A DNA stretch of 64,000 nt, taken from positions 5,472,001 through 5,536,000 of the forward strand of contig NZ_CP146101.1 in assembly GCF_037023745.1 (NCBI RefSeq), given 5' to 3'. The notes under the pieces are model-generated. The model was not told where the DNA came from. It saw only the letters and a program-made list of their open reading frames with translations, and made no database searches. Position numbers and translations under genes: made by a program. The stretch is from Streptomyces sp. SCSIO 30461. Lineage in GTDB: Bacteria > Actinomycetota > Actinomycetes > Streptomycetales > Streptomycetaceae. Positions 35,557 to 44,615 of the stretch are shown piece after piece (within the stretch, counting starts at the first letter, position 1; every line of letters starts with the position of its first letter).

Positions 35557-36105
35557 TCAGCCGCCGCCCAGTACGCGGGCCAGCATCTCCCGGGCGAACG
35601 CCTCGTCGTAACCGGTGCCCGTCAGCAGCACCTGTACGCAGATTCCGTCCATCAGGGCCATCAGCGCCCGCGCCGTCACCGGGTCGGTCCGGCGGGACAG
35701 CACCTCGATGACGTCATCGGTCCACTCGGCGGCGACCGTCCGAAGGGCGGGTCTGCGCAGAGCCGCCAGGTAGAGCTCGTACTCGAGCTCCACACCGGTC
35801 CGTTCACCGGCGAGCCACTCCCCCACCAGCCGGGCGAGCCCCCCGGCGAGATCGGCTTCCGGGTCGGCGAGCACCTCGCTGGTGCGCAGCAGTTCGGCGA
35901 AGCCCTCGTTCGTCTGCCGCAGCGCGGCGATGAGCAGTTCGTCCAGGGAGGCGAAGTGGTAGGTGGTCGAGCCGAGCGGTACGTCGGCTTCGGCCGCGAC
36001 CGTGCGATGGCTCAGCCCTGCGATGCCGTCCCGTCCGACCACCCGGATCGCGGCGTCGATGAGGCGCTGGCGCCGTTCGGGGTCATACCGCCTGCGGCGC
36101 GGCAT
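35557..36105 (-). CDS. TetR-family regulator of the adjoining SMR pump
   Basis: The 182-residue regulator has an N-terminal helix-turn-helix (LIDAAIRVVGRDGIAGLSHRTVAAEADVP cut at residue 10-38, then STTYHFASLDELL) and a variable ligand-binding domain. Its ATG overlaps the stop of the SMR gene by one base (TGATG), so the two are translationally coupled. It probably represses its own operon through the dyad at 36426-36463. Confidence 0.88.
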   Translation of the reverse strand: MPRRRRYDPERRQRLIDAAIRVVGRDGIAGLSHRTVAAEADVPLGSTTYHFASLDELLIAALRQTNEGFAELLRTSEVLADPEADLAGGLARLVGEWLAGERTGVELEYELYLAALRRPALRTVAAEWTDDVIEVLSRRTDPVTARALMALMDGICVQVLLTGTGYDEAFAREMLARVLGGG

Positions 36106-36425
36106 CAGTGTGCGCCGCCCAGGTTGAGCACGATGACCCCGACCACGACCAGGGCGATACCGGCGATCTTCATGGCGTTCGCGGGCTCGCCGAGGAACAC
36201 CATGCCGATCGCCGCCACCGCGGCGGTGCCCACTCCTGCCCAGATCGCGTAGGCCGTGCCGACCGACAGCGTCTTCAGTGTCTGCGCCAGCAGCGCGAAG
36301 GCGATCACATATCCCACGATGGTGACCACCGACGGCCACAATCTGGTGAAGCCGTCGCTGTACTTCATCGCCGTGGTGCCGGCCACCTCTGCCGCGATCG
36401 CCGCGGCCAGCAGTGCGTATCCCAT
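36105..36425 (-). CDS. SMR-family multidrug efflux protein
   Basis: A 106-residue, four-helix small multidrug resistance protein (EmrE/SugE superfamily). The conserved membrane-embedded Glu is in AAIAAEVAGTTAMKYSDGF, and the GTAYAIWAGVGTA signature of TM3 is present. It expels lipophilic cations or guanidinium compounds using proton exchange. The ATG lies directly against the putative TetR operator and has no Shine-Dalgarno sequence, suggesting a leaderless message. Confidence 0.93.
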   Translation of the reverse strand: MGYALLAAAIAAEVAGTTAMKYSDGFTRLWPSVVTIVGYVIAFALLAQTLKTLSVGTAYAIWAGVGTAAVAAIGMVFLGEPANAMKIAGIALVVVGVIVLNLGGAH

Positions 36426-36463
36426 GCGTACGAGTGTACCCATCGATACGTACGACCGTACGC
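36426..36463. promoter_or_regulatory. Putative TetR operator dyad upstream of the SMR gene
   Basis: Two 18-base arms (36426-36443 and 36446-36463) are symmetric around 36444/36445 and match at 13 of 18 positions. They share GCGTACG and GTAC blocks. The site touches the SMR start codon, so a bound repressor would cover the transcription start. Confidence 0.6.
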
Positions 36464-36540
36464 ACCAGCCGCCACCCCGTACCGCTACCGTGTTCGAGTC
36501 ACACCGAGACGCAGTACGAAAATAGGGCGGGGGGCGACGA

Positions 36541-37686
36541 ATGTCGCAGAACACCGAGTGGGGACCGTACGGCGTGCCGCCGGGCTGGGGTGGCTGGGGC
36601 CCGCCCCCGGCACCGAAACCGGGCGTCATACCTCTACGGCCGCTCACGGTGGGCGAACTGTTCGGCGGTGCCTTCAGCACGATCGGTCGCCACTGGAAGC
36701 AGCTGCTCGGTATGGCCGCGGCCGTTTACGGGGCCTTGGCCCTGGTCGTGGTCGCGGCAGTCGCCGTCGCCTACCTGGCCGTCGAGGACGAGATCCGTGC
36801 CGTGGTGGACGCGAACCGCGATTCGCCCCCGGACTGGGACGAGGGCGGTCCGCTGCTCACCGCCTTCATCTGCTTCTGGCTCATCACCATGCTGGCCTCG
36901 GTGCTGGCCACGGTGGTGGTGCAGACGAGCATCCCGGCCGTCGTCCAGAACGCCGTTCTCGGCCGTCCCACGACCTTCGGCGCGGTATGGCGGCGCATCG
37001 CACCCCGGGTTCCCGCAGCCCTGGGCACCGTCGTGCTCAACGGCCTCATCGCAGTGGTCCCGGTGGGCTTCGCCACGCTGGGCTTCATCAGCATGTTCGT
37101 CGCCCTGGCCGCCCAGAACGAGGTGCCCGCGGCAGGTTGGCTGGCAGCGCTGGGCTTGCTGGGAGCCGCGGTGACCGCCCCGGTGGCCATCTGGCTGTGG
37201 GGCAGGTTCAGCCTGGCGTCGGCGGCTGTCGTCTTCGAGTCGCAGGGGCCGATCCGGGCCCTGCGCCGCTCGTCCGATCTGGTACGCGGAGACTGGTGGC
37301 GCGTCCTCGGCGTCACGATCCTGGCAACCCTGGTCGCGGCGACCGTGGGCGGCATCGTGCAGTACTTCACACAGTTCCTCGGCATGTTCCCGACGCTGAT
37401 GATGATGCCCGGCAGCTACGGCTCCGAGCCCGAGCTCGCCGAGATCTTCACCGGGCTCGGCACCGCCATCGTCATCTCGATGATCGGCGGTCTGATCTCC
37501 CAGATCATCACCACGACCTTCCCCTGCCTGGTGACGAGTCTGCTCTACGTGGACCAGCGGCTCCGCAAGGAGAACCTCGGCCCGGTCCTGGCCGAGGCGG
37601 CGGGAGTGACCCAGCCGCCGACGGCACCGCAGCAGCCGCCGACGGGACCGCACCCCGGAGCCCCGGAAAGCCCGCACGCAGGTTGA
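36541..37686 (+). CDS. Polytopic membrane protein, glycerophosphodiesterase membrane-domain-like
   Basis: The 381-residue protein has a Pro/Trp/Gly-rich cytoplasmic N terminus (GVPPGWGGWGPPPAP), then RPLTVGELFGGAFSTIGRHWK followed by about six hydrophobic helices and a Pro-rich tail. The RPLTxGEL opening and helix pattern are common in actinobacterial membrane proteins of this type; their function is unknown. ATG 36541 follows a GGGGGG run. It ends against a very long hairpin. Confidence 0.8.
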   Translation: MSQNTEWGPYGVPPGWGGWGPPPAPKPGVIPLRPLTVGELFGGAFSTIGRHWKQLLGMAAAVYGALALVVVAAVAVAYLAVEDEIRAVVDANRDSPPDWDEGGPLLTAFICFWLITMLASVLATVVVQTSIPAVVQNAVLGRPTTFGAVWRRIAPRVPAALGTVVLNGLIAVVPVGFATLGFISMFVALAAQNEVPAAGWLAALGLLGAAVTAPVAIWLWGRFSLASAAVVFESQGPIRALRRSSDLVRGDWWRVLGVTILATLVAATVGGIVQYFTQFLGMFPTLMMMPGSYGSEPELAEIFTGLGTAIVISMIGGLISQIITTTFPCLVTSLLYVDQRLRKENLGPVLAEAAGVTQPPTAPQQPPTGPHPGAPESPHAG

Positions 37687-37700
37687 GCGCCTGATCGGCT

Positions 37701-37769
37701 GCCCGGACGAAGGCAACGGCCCTGCCCGCCAGTCACACTGGCGGGCAGGGCCGTTGCCTTCGTCCGGGC
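37701..37769. terminator. Exceptionally long 33-bp perfect hairpin, bidirectional terminator
   Basis: Bases 37701-37733 and 37737-37769 are perfect inverse complements with a 3-base loop (CAC). The hairpin sits between the convergent membrane-protein gene and the last gene of the suf operon and probably terminates both. Confidence 0.8.
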
Positions 37770-37814
37770 GGTACCGCGCACCAGAGGTGCCGGAGCGATC
37801 AGACGCAGAAGCGG

Positions 37815-38240
37815 TCAGACGTTGAAGCCCAGAGCGCGGAGCTGTTCTCGACCGTCATCCGTGATCTTGTCCGGACCCCACGGCGGCATCCAGACCCAGT
37901 TGATCTTCAGCTCGTTGACGATGCCGTCCGTCGCAGCCTTCGCCTGGTCCTCGATGACATCGGTCAGCGGGCAGGCCGCCGACGTCAGCGTCATATCCAG
38001 GGTGGCGATGTTGGAGTCGTCGATGTGGATGCCGTAGATCAACCCGAGGTTGACCACGTCGATGCCCAGCTCGGGGTCCACGACGTCGTACAGAGCCTCG
38101 CGGACCTCCTCTTCGGACGCCTTCGAGCCCGCCGGACGCTCCGCCGCTGCGGTGTCCTGGGACGCGTAGGTCTCCTCGGTCGGCCACTCCTGCTCGGCGG
38201 AGCCTGCGGAGGCCGCCGTCGTGTCGGCGTTCTCGGTCAT
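37815..38240 (-). CDS. DUF59/MIP18-family Fe-S assembly protein (SufT-like)
   Basis: The 141-residue protein has an Ala/Glu-rich N-terminal tail of about 45 residues followed by the DUF59 domain: ALYDVVDPELGIDVVNLGLIYG and the cysteine loop TLTSAACPLTDVIEDQ. This family helps Fe-S cluster maturation and in actinobacteria closes the suf operon. Its start overlaps the sufU stop by 4 bases (ATGA), so it is coupled. Confidence 0.93.
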   Translation of the reverse strand: MTENADTTAASAGSAEQEWPTEETYASQDTAAAERPAGSKASEEEVREALYDVVDPELGIDVVNLGLIYGIHIDDSNIATLDMTLTSAACPLTDVIEDQAKAATDGIVNELKINWVWMPPWGPDKITDDGREQLRALGFNV

Positions 38241-38710
38241 GCGGTCTTCCCTTCAGACGGGTCAGGCGACTCGGACAGCGCCTGAGCCGTCGCGTCCTTC
38301 CACGCCATCCAGCTCAGCAGCGCGCACTTCACCCGCGCCGGATACTTCGAGACACCGGCGAACGCCACCGCGTCCTCCAGCACCTCCTCCATCGCGTCAT
38401 CCGGCTCGATCTGGCCCTTGGACTGCATCAGCTCCAGGAAGGTGCCCTGGATCTTCTGCGCCTCGGCCAGCTCCTTGCCGACCAGCAGCTCGTTCAGCAC
38501 GGAGGCCGATGCCTGGCTGATGGAGCAGCCCTGGCCCTCGTAGGAGATGTCCTCGATACGCGATCCGTCGTACTTCACGCGAAGGGTGATCTCGTCGCCG
38601 CAGGTCGGGTTGACGTGGTGCACCTCGGCGTCGCCGTCCCGCAAGCCCCGCCCGTGGGGGTGCTTGTAGTGGTCCAGGATGACGTCCTGGTACATCGAAT
38701 CAAGCTTCAC
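38237..38710 (-). CDS. sufU: SufU-type sulfur acceptor / Fe-S assembly protein
   Basis: Zinc-dependent sulfurtransferase partner of SufS, of the IscU-like SufU family with 157 residues. The zinc and sulfur ligands are in NPTCGDEITL, GQGCSISQASASVL and RVKCALLSW. The SufU-specific insertion between the second and third Cys is present. It follows sufS by 11 bases. Confidence 0.95.
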   Translation of the reverse strand: MKLDSMYQDVILDHYKHPHGRGLRDGDAEVHHVNPTCGDEITLRVKYDGSRIEDISYEGQGCSISQASASVLNELLVGKELAEAQKIQGTFLELMQSKGQIEPDDAMEEVLEDAVAFAGVSKYPARVKCALLSWMAWKDATAQALSESPDPSEGKTA

Positions 38711-38721
38711 GCGTCAGTCCC

Positions 38722-39990
38722 TCATCCGAAGAAGTCACGGACGTGCTCCAGGCCGTTGACCAGGGCGTCCACCTCGGCCGGCGTGGAGTACAGATAGAAC
38801 GACGCCCGCGTGGTCGCAGGAATTCCGTACCGCAGGCAGACCGGCCGCGCGCAGTGGTGGCCGACCCGGACCGCGATGCCCTGTTCGTCCAGCACCTGGC
38901 CCACATCGTGCGGGTGGATGTCACCGAGTACGAAAGAGATCGCAGCGCCGCGGTCCTCGGCCGTCACCGGGCCGATGATCCTCAGGCCGGGGACCTCCTG
39001 GAGGCGCTGGACGGCGTATTCGGTGATCGCATGCTCATGCCGCGCGATCTTGTCCATGCCGATCGAGGTGAGGTAGTCCACGGCCGCGCCGAGACCGACC
39101 GCCTGGGCGATCGGGGGCGTGCCCGCCTCGAACTTGTGCGGCGCCGGGGCGTAGGTGGACGAGTGCATCGAGACGGTCTCGATCATCTCGCCACCGCCCA
39201 GGAACGGCGGGAGGTCCTCCAGCAGCTCCTGGCGCCCCCAGAGCACGCCGATACCGGTCGGTCCGCACATCTTGTGACCGGTGAAGGCCACGAAGTCGGC
39301 GCCGAGGGCCTGGACGTCCAGGGGCATGTGCGGGGCCGCCTGCGAGGCGTCGACGAGGACGAGCGCGCCGACCTCCTGCGCACGGCGGACGATCTGCTCC
39401 ACCGGATTGAGCGTGCCCAGGATGTTGGACACCAGCACGAAGGAGACGATCTTCGTCTTCTCGGTGATGATCTCGTCGATGCCGGACAGGTCGAGCCTGC
39501 CGTCGTCGGTGAGACCGAACCACTTCAGCTTCGCACCGGTGCGCTGCGCGAGCAGCTGCCACGGAACGATGTTGGAGTGGTGCTCCATCTCCGTGATGAC
39601 TATTTCGGTCTCGTGGTCCACGCGGTAGGGCTCATCGGCCCAACCCAGCATGTTCGCGACGAGGTTCAGCGACTCCGAGGCGTTCTTGGTGAAGATCACC
39701 TCGTCGCGGCTGGGCGCGTTGACGAAGGCGGCGACCTTGTCGCGGGCGCCCTCGTACAGCGCGGTGGCCTCCTCGGCGAGCACGTGCACACCGCGGTGGA
39801 CATTGGCGTTGTGCTGCTCGTAGTACTCGCTGAGCACGTCGAGCACCTGGCGCGGGGTCTGCGAGGTCGCCGCGTTGTCCAGGTAGACGAGCTTCTTGCC
39901 GTCATGCAGGACGCGGTCCAGGATCGGGAAGTCCTTGCGGAGCGCCTCGGTGTCGAGGAGGCCGGGGAGCCCCTGGCGGGGATGGGTCAC
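38722..39990 (-). CDS. sufS: Cysteine desulfurase SufS
   Basis: Group II PLP cysteine desulfurase of 422 residues that provides sulfur for cluster assembly. The PLP lysine is in DFVAFTGHKMCGPTGIG, the cofactor Asp in LVLVDASQAAPHM and the catalytic Cys in VRVGHHCARPVCLRYG. The start overlaps the sufC stop by 4 bases. Confidence 0.96.
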   Translation of the reverse strand: MTHPRQGLPGLLDTEALRKDFPILDRVLHDGKKLVYLDNAATSQTPRQVLDVLSEYYEQHNANVHRGVHVLAEEATALYEGARDKVAAFVNAPSRDEVIFTKNASESLNLVANMLGWADEPYRVDHETEIVITEMEHHSNIVPWQLLAQRTGAKLKWFGLTDDGRLDLSGIDEIITEKTKIVSFVLVSNILGTLNPVEQIVRRAQEVGALVLVDASQAAPHMPLDVQALGADFVAFTGHKMCGPTGIGVLWGRQELLEDLPPFLGGGEMIETVSMHSSTYAPAPHKFEAGTPPIAQAVGLGAAVDYLTSIGMDKIARHEHAITEYAVQRLQEVPGLRIIGPVTAEDRGAAISFVLGDIHPHDVGQVLDEQGIAVRVGHHCARPVCLRYGIPATTRASFYLYSTPAEVDALVNGLEHVRDFFG

Positions 39991-40751
39991 GCTGATACGC
40001 CACCCTTCACATATGCCTCGTAGCCCTCGGCCTCCAGCTTGTCCGCCAGCTCGGGGCCGCCGGACTCGGCGATCCGGCCGTTCGCGAACACGTGGACGTG
40101 GTCGGGCTTGATGTAACGGAGGATCCGGGTGTAGTGCGTGATCAGCAGGGTGCCGACCTCGCCGGTCTCACGCACCCGGTTGACGCCCTCGGAGACGACG
40201 CGCAGGGCGTCGACGTCCAGACCGGAGTCGGTCTCGTCCAGGATGGCGATCTTCGGCTTGAGCAGTTCGAGCTGGAGGATCTCGTGGCGCTTCTTCTCAC
40301 CACCGGAGAAGCCTTCGTTGACGTTGCGCTCGGCGAAGGCGGGGTCCATCTGGAGACGCTCCATGGCCTCCTTGACCTCCTTCACCCAGGTGCGCAGCTT
40401 GGGGGCTTCGCCGCGGATGGCGGTGGCGGAGGTGCGCAGGAAGTTGGAGACCGAGACACCCGGGACCTCGACCGGGTACTGCATGGCGAGGAAGACACCG
40501 GCGCGGGCGCGCTCGTCGACGGACATCTCCAGGACGTCCTCGCCGTCCAGGGTCACGGTGCCGCCGGTGATCGTGTACTTGGGGTGGCCCGCGAGGGAGT
40601 AGGCGAGGGTCGACTTGCCGGAGCCGTTGGGGCCCATGATGGCGTGGGTCTCGCCCTGCTTCACGGTCAGGTCGACGCCCTTGAGGATCTCCCGGGGGCC
40701 GTTCTCGGCCTCGACGGAGACGTGCAGGTCGCGGATTTCAAGCGTTGCCAT
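39987..40751 (-). CDS. sufC: Fe-S assembly ATPase SufC
   Basis: ABC-type ATPase of the SufBCD scaffold, 254 residues. It has Walker A GPNGSGKST, the signature FSGGEKKRHEI and Walker B IAILDETDSGLDVDAL. I use ATG 40751 (MATLEIRDLHVS), the family N terminus, rather than an in-frame start 39 bases upstream. It is 7 bases past the Rieske protein stop. Confidence 0.96.
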   Translation of the reverse strand: MATLEIRDLHVSVEAENGPREILKGVDLTVKQGETHAIMGPNGSGKSTLAYSLAGHPKYTITGGTVTLDGEDVLEMSVDERARAGVFLAMQYPVEVPGVSVSNFLRTSATAIRGEAPKLRTWVKEVKEAMERLQMDPAFAERNVNEGFSGGEKKRHEILQLELLKPKIAILDETDSGLDVDALRVVSEGVNRVRETGEVGTLLITHYTRILRYIKPDHVHVFANGRIAESGGPELADKLEAEGYEAYVKGGVSA

Positions 40752-40758
40752 GGGTGAC

Positions 40759-41076
40759 TCAGGACTCCTGGGTGACGGAGACGAGCACATCGTCCCCTTC
40801 GATCTTTACGGGGTATACGGGGACGGGTGCCGTCGCGGGAAGGCTGTCGGGCTTGCCGGTGCGGAGGTCGAAGCTGGAGCCGTGCAACCAGCACTCGATG
40901 TGGCAGTCCTCGACCTCGCCCTCCGAGAGGGAGACGTTGGCGTGCGAGCAGATGTCGTTGATCGCGAACACCTCGCCCTCGGTGCGCACGACGGAGACCG
41001 GCGTGCCGTCGAGTTCCACCCGCTTCGGGGTGTCCTCCTCCAGCTCGCTCAGCCCGCAGGCTCGGACGAAGGCCAT
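40759..41076 (-). CDS. Rieske-type ferredoxin in the suf operon
   Basis: A 105-residue [2Fe-2S] protein of the NirD/dioxygenase ferredoxin kind. The ligands are visible as C-x-H in ICSHANVSL and C-x2-H in IECWLHGSSFDL. It is placed between sufD and sufC and overlaps the sufD stop by one base, so it probably supplies electrons for cluster assembly or repair. Confidence 0.93.
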   Translation of the reverse strand: MAFVRACGLSELEEDTPKRVELDGTPVSVVRTEGEVFAINDICSHANVSLSEGEVEDCHIECWLHGSSFDLRTGKPDSLPATAPVPVYPVKIEGDDVLVSVTQES

Positions 41077-42257
41077 CAGACGGACGCCTCCAGCTCGGCC
41101 TCGATCTTGGCGATGAGGCGCTCCTCGACGTCCGGCAGACCGATCTGCTGGACCAGCTCGGCGAAGAAGCCGCGGACGACCAGACGGCGGGCCTCGGTCT
41201 CCGGGATGCCGCGGGCCATCAGGTAGAACAGCTGCTCGTCGTCGAAACGGCCGGTGGCGGAGGCGTGTCCGGCACCGACGATCTCACCGGTCTCGATCTC
41301 CAGGTTCGGCACCGAGTCGACCCGCGCGCCGTCGGTGAGGACGAGGTTGCGGTTCATCTCGTAGGTGTCGGTGCCCTCGGCCTTGGCCTCGATGAGCACA
41401 TCGCCGATCCAGACCGCATGGGCGTTGTCACCCTGGAGCGCGCCCTTGTAGACGACGTTGGACTTGCAGTGCGGGGTGTTGTGGTCGACCAGGAGGCGGT
41501 GCTCCTGGTGCTGGCCCGCGTCGGTGAAGTAGAGGCCGAACAGCTCGGCCTCGCCGCCCGTGCCCGCGTACGCCACACGCGGGTGGAGCCGCACGACGTC
41601 GCCGCCGAAGGTGACGACGACGGACTTGAAGGAGGCGTCCCGACCGACCAGCGCGTTGTGCTGGCCGAGGTGGACGGCCTTGTCGTCCCAGTCCTGGACG
41701 GAGACGACGGTCAGCTTGGCACCGTCGCCGAGCACGAAGTCGACGTTGGCCGCGACGGCCGCCTCACCGGTGTGGTCGATGACGACGACGGCTTCGGCGA
41801 AGGCACCCAGCTCGATGTGCTGGTGGCCGAAGGCGACACCGCCCTCACCGCGCACCGAGACCCGGATCGGCTCGGTCAGCACGGTCTCCTTGGGGACGGT
41901 GATGACGGAGGCCTTCTCGAAGGCGGAGTATGCCTGCGCGGCGACCCGGTCCACGGGCGTGCCGGCCTTGCCGAGCCGTGCGTCGTCGCGGCCGACGGTC
42001 TCCACCACGACGCCCTCGGGGGCGCTGACCTCGACCGTCACTCCGCCGTGGGTGGCGACGGCGGTGCCGTCGTGCAGCCCGGCGAGGCGGTCAAGCGGGG
42101 TGAATCGCCACTCCTCCTCGCGCCCGTGCGGGACGGGGAAGTCCGCCACGTCGTAGGACGGGGGGGCGCTCATGCGCGTGGCGACGGTGGACTCCGCGGC
42201 CACCGCGATCGAACCGGCGGTGGTGGAGCCCACCGGGATGCTCTGAGCCTCAGCCAT
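41076..42257 (-). CDS. sufD: Fe-S assembly scaffold protein SufD
   Basis: Partner of SufB in the SufBC2D scaffold, 393 residues, with the right-handed beta-helix core. Typical C-terminal marks are EIVGAGHASATGRFDDEQLFYLMARGIPE read in parts and the VVRGFFAELVQQI helix. The first 30 residues are variable. It begins 62 bases after sufB. Confidence 0.95.
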   Translation of the reverse strand: MAEAQSIPVGSTTAGSIAVAAESTVATRMSAPPSYDVADFPVPHGREEEWRFTPLDRLAGLHDGTAVATHGGVTVEVSAPEGVVVETVGRDDARLGKAGTPVDRVAAQAYSAFEKASVITVPKETVLTEPIRVSVRGEGGVAFGHQHIELGAFAEAVVVIDHTGEAAVAANVDFVLGDGAKLTVVSVQDWDDKAVHLGQHNALVGRDASFKSVVVTFGGDVVRLHPRVAYAGTGGEAELFGLYFTDAGQHQEHRLLVDHNTPHCKSNVVYKGALQGDNAHAVWIGDVLIEAKAEGTDTYEMNRNLVLTDGARVDSVPNLEIETGEIVGAGHASATGRFDDEQLFYLMARGIPETEARRLVVRGFFAELVQQIGLPDVEERLIAKIEAELEASV

Positions 42258-42319
42258 GGCTGTCGTAGTGCTCGCTTTCTCGGATAAGTCGGTACTGACG
42301 GTCGGATGCGGCGGTGGCG

Positions 42320-43741
42320 CTAGCCGACCGCTCCTTCCATCTGGAGCTCGATCAGCCGGTTGAGTTCGAGGGCGTACTCCATGGGCAGCTCCTTGGCGAT
42401 CGGCTCGACGAAGCCGCGCACGATCATCGCCATCGCCTCGTCCTCGGACAGACCCCGGCTCATCAGGTAGAAGAGCTGGTCCTCGGAGACCTTGGAGACC
42501 GTGGCCTCGTGGCCCATGGACACGTCGTCCTCGCGGACGTCCACGTACGGGTAGGTGTCGGAGCGCGAGATCGTGTCGACCAGCAGCGCGTCGCAGAGCA
42601 CGTTGGACTTGGCGCCCGGGGCGCCCTCGCCGATCTCGATCAGGCCGCGGTAGGACGTGCGGCCTCCGCCTCGCGCCACCGACTTGGAGATGATGTTCGA
42701 TGAGGTGTTCGGCGCCATGTGGACCATCTTGGCGCCGGCGTCCTGGTGCTGGCCCTCACCCGCGAACGCGATGGACAGCGTCTCGCCCTTGGCGTGCTCG
42801 CCCATCAGGTAGACGGCCGGGTACTTCATCGTCACCTTGGAGCCGATGTTGCCGTCGACCCACTCCATGGTCGCGCCCTCATAGGCCACAGCACGCTTGG
42901 TGACGAGGTTGTAGACGTTGTTCGACCAGTTCTGGATGGTCGTGTAGCGGCAGCGGGCGCCCTTCTTGACGATGATCTCCACCACGGCGCTGTGCAGCGA
43001 GTCCGAGCTGTAGATCGGTGCGGTGCAGCCCTCGACGTAGTGGACGTAGGCGTCCTCGTCCACGATGATCAGCGTCCGCTCGAACTGGCCCATGTTCTCG
43101 GTGTTGATCCGGAAGTAGGCCTGGAGCGGGATGTCGACGTGCACGCCCTTCGGTACGTAGATGAACGAGCCACCGGACCACACGGCGCTGTTCAGCGAGG
43201 CGAACTTGTTGTCGCCGACCGGGATGACGGTGCCGAAGTACTCCTGGAAGAGCTCCGGGTGCTCCTTCAGCGCGGTGTCGGTGTCCAGGAAGATGACGCC
43301 CTGGGCCTCCAGGTCCTCACGGATCTGGTGGTAGACGACCTCGGACTCGTACTGCGCCGCGACACCGGCGACCAGGCGCTGCTTCTCGGCCTCGGGGATG
43401 CCGAGCTTGTCGTACGTGTTCTTGATGTCCTCGGGCAGGTCCTCCCAGCTGGCGGCCTGCTTCTCGGTGGACCGTACGAAGTACTTGATGTTGTCGAAGT
43501 CGATGCCGGAGAGGTCGGAGCCCCAGTTCGGCATGGGCTTCTTGTCGAAGAGCCGCAGACCCTTCAGACGCAGCTTCAGCATCCACTCGGGCTCGGACTT
43601 CTTCGCGGAGATGTCACGGACGACCTCCTCGGAGAGGCCGCGCTTGGCGGCGGAGCCGGCGGCGTCGGAGTCGGCCCAGCCGTATTCGTACTTGCCCAGG
43701 CCCTCGAGCTCAGGGTGGGCAGTCTCCGTGGGGAGAGTCAT
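42320..43741 (-). CDS. sufB: Fe-S assembly scaffold protein SufB
   Basis: Main cluster-building subunit of the Suf complex, 473 residues, strongly conserved throughout ([54 protein letters not shown]). ATG 43741 gives [16 protein letters not shown] and has GAGG upstream; the frame runs on upstream only as non-coding. The start overlaps the sufR stop by 4 bases. Confidence 0.97.
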   Translation of the reverse strand: MTLPTETAHPELEGLGKYEYGWADSDAAGSAAKRGLSEEVVRDISAKKSEPEWMLKLRLKGLRLFDKKPMPNWGSDLSGIDFDNIKYFVRSTEKQAASWEDLPEDIKNTYDKLGIPEAEKQRLVAGVAAQYESEVVYHQIREDLEAQGVIFLDTDTALKEHPELFQEYFGTVIPVGDNKFASLNSAVWSGGSFIYVPKGVHVDIPLQAYFRINTENMGQFERTLIIVDEDAYVHYVEGCTAPIYSSDSLHSAVVEIIVKKGARCRYTTIQNWSNNVYNLVTKRAVAYEGATMEWVDGNIGSKVTMKYPAVYLMGEHAKGETLSIAFAGEGQHQDAGAKMVHMAPNTSSNIISKSVARGGGRTSYRGLIEIGEGAPGAKSNVLCDALLVDTISRSDTYPYVDVREDDVSMGHEATVSKVSEDQLFYLMSRGLSEDEAMAMIVRGFVEPIAKELPMEYALELNRLIELQMEGAVG

Positions 43742-44544
43742 GCGGGGTTCCTCCCGGCCTTGCTTGCAGATGCTGATGTGTCTGACGTTTTTGAGATGTG
43801 ACTGCTGCTGGTTCTGTGACTGCCGGCCCTGCCGCTGCCGCTCGGGCCACGGCCCACCTTCGGGATGAAGGTGGTGCACACTCCGTCGCCGTGGGCGATG
43901 GTGGCCAGCCGTTGCACATGGGTCCCGAGCAGGCGCGAGAAGAGTTCCGTCTCCGCTTCGCACAGCTGCGGGTAGCGCTCGGCGGCGTGGGCGACGGGGC
44001 AGTGGTGCTGGCAGAGCTGCTCGCCGACCGGGGCGTCACGGGCCGTAGCAGCGTACCCATCGGCGCTCAGGGCCTTGGCCAGAGCCTCGGTCCTGTGCTC
44101 GGGATCGGCGGCGTCGACGGCCTTGCGGTACGCGTCGGCCTGCGCCTCGATCCGGGCCCGGGCGAAGTCCGCGACGGCAGCCTCACCGGCGGCTCCACCC
44201 CCGGCCGCACGCTCGATCCAGCGCAGGGCGTCGACGGCCAGCTTGTCGTACGACTGCTCGAAGGCATCACGACCGCAGTCCGTGAGCGCGAACACCTTGG
44301 CGGGCCGGCCCCGGGTGCGCGTCCCGTACACGCGCTGCTCGTGGGGGGCGACGACATCGTCGCTCACGAGCGCGTCCAGGTGGCGGCGGACGGCGGCCTG
44401 GGTGAGGCCGAGTCGTTTCGCGAGGTCGGCGACGGTGGAGGGACCGTGGTCCAGGATCGACCGCGCGACCCGGTTGCGCGTCGAGCGCTCCCCGGTAGCG
44501 AGCTCTTCCTGGGGGGCCTGATGCCCCGCCTCACCGTTTTTCAC
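43738..44544 (-). CDS. sufR: Fe-S-sensing repressor SufR
   Basis: ArsR/MarR-like winged-helix regulator of 268 residues that senses Fe-S status and controls its own operon. The DNA-binding part is [23 protein letters not shown] with the [10 protein letters not shown] wing. Cluster ligands are Cys178, Cys182 and Cys195 ([19 protein letters not shown]), the spacing known for Streptomyces SufR. I use GTG 44544 because it ends the SufR box and gives this numbering; an in-frame TTG at 44580 is unlikely. It is the first gene of the suf operon. Confidence 0.94.
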   Translation of the reverse strand: MKNGEAGHQAPQEELATGERSTRNRVARSILDHGPSTVADLAKRLGLTQAAVRRHLDALVSDDVVAPHEQRVYGTRTRGRPAKVFALTDCGRDAFEQSYDKLAVDALRWIERAAGGGAAGEAAVADFARARIEAQADAYRKAVDAADPEHRTEALAKALSADGYAATARDAPVGEQLCQHHCPVAHAAERYPQLCEAETELFSRLLGTHVQRLATIAHGDGVCTTFIPKVGRGPSGSGRAGSHRTSSSHISKTSDTSASASKAGRNPA

Positions 44545-44557
44545 AACGCCATTGTTG
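44544..44557 (-). promoter_or_regulatory. SufR box CAAC-N6-GTTG at the sufR start
   Basis: On the minus strand the sequence is CAACAATGGCGTTG, an exact CAAC-N6-GTTG palindrome, the motif I recall for Streptomyces SufR. Its last G is the first base of the GTG start, so bound SufR would block transcription initiation of sufR-sufBDCSU. Confidence 0.82.
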
Positions 44558-44580
44558 CGTAATTCCGAGGACAGTGACAA
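44551..44580 (-). promoter_or_regulatory. Likely suf promoter, leaderless
   Basis: TTGTCA (44580-44575) and AACAAT (44556-44551) have an 18-base spacing. The -10 ends six bases before GTG 44544, so the transcript probably starts at or next to the start codon. The -10 lies within the SufR box. Confidence 0.55.
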
Positions 44581-44615
44581 GCCGCGCCCGCTCCGCGGAC
44601 GGTGCCGTGCATCAC

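Noticed and set aside
44545..44580. TTG 44580 as sufR start
   Set aside because: It would put the promoter and SufR box inside the coding region and shift the cysteine numbering away from that known for Streptomyces SufR.
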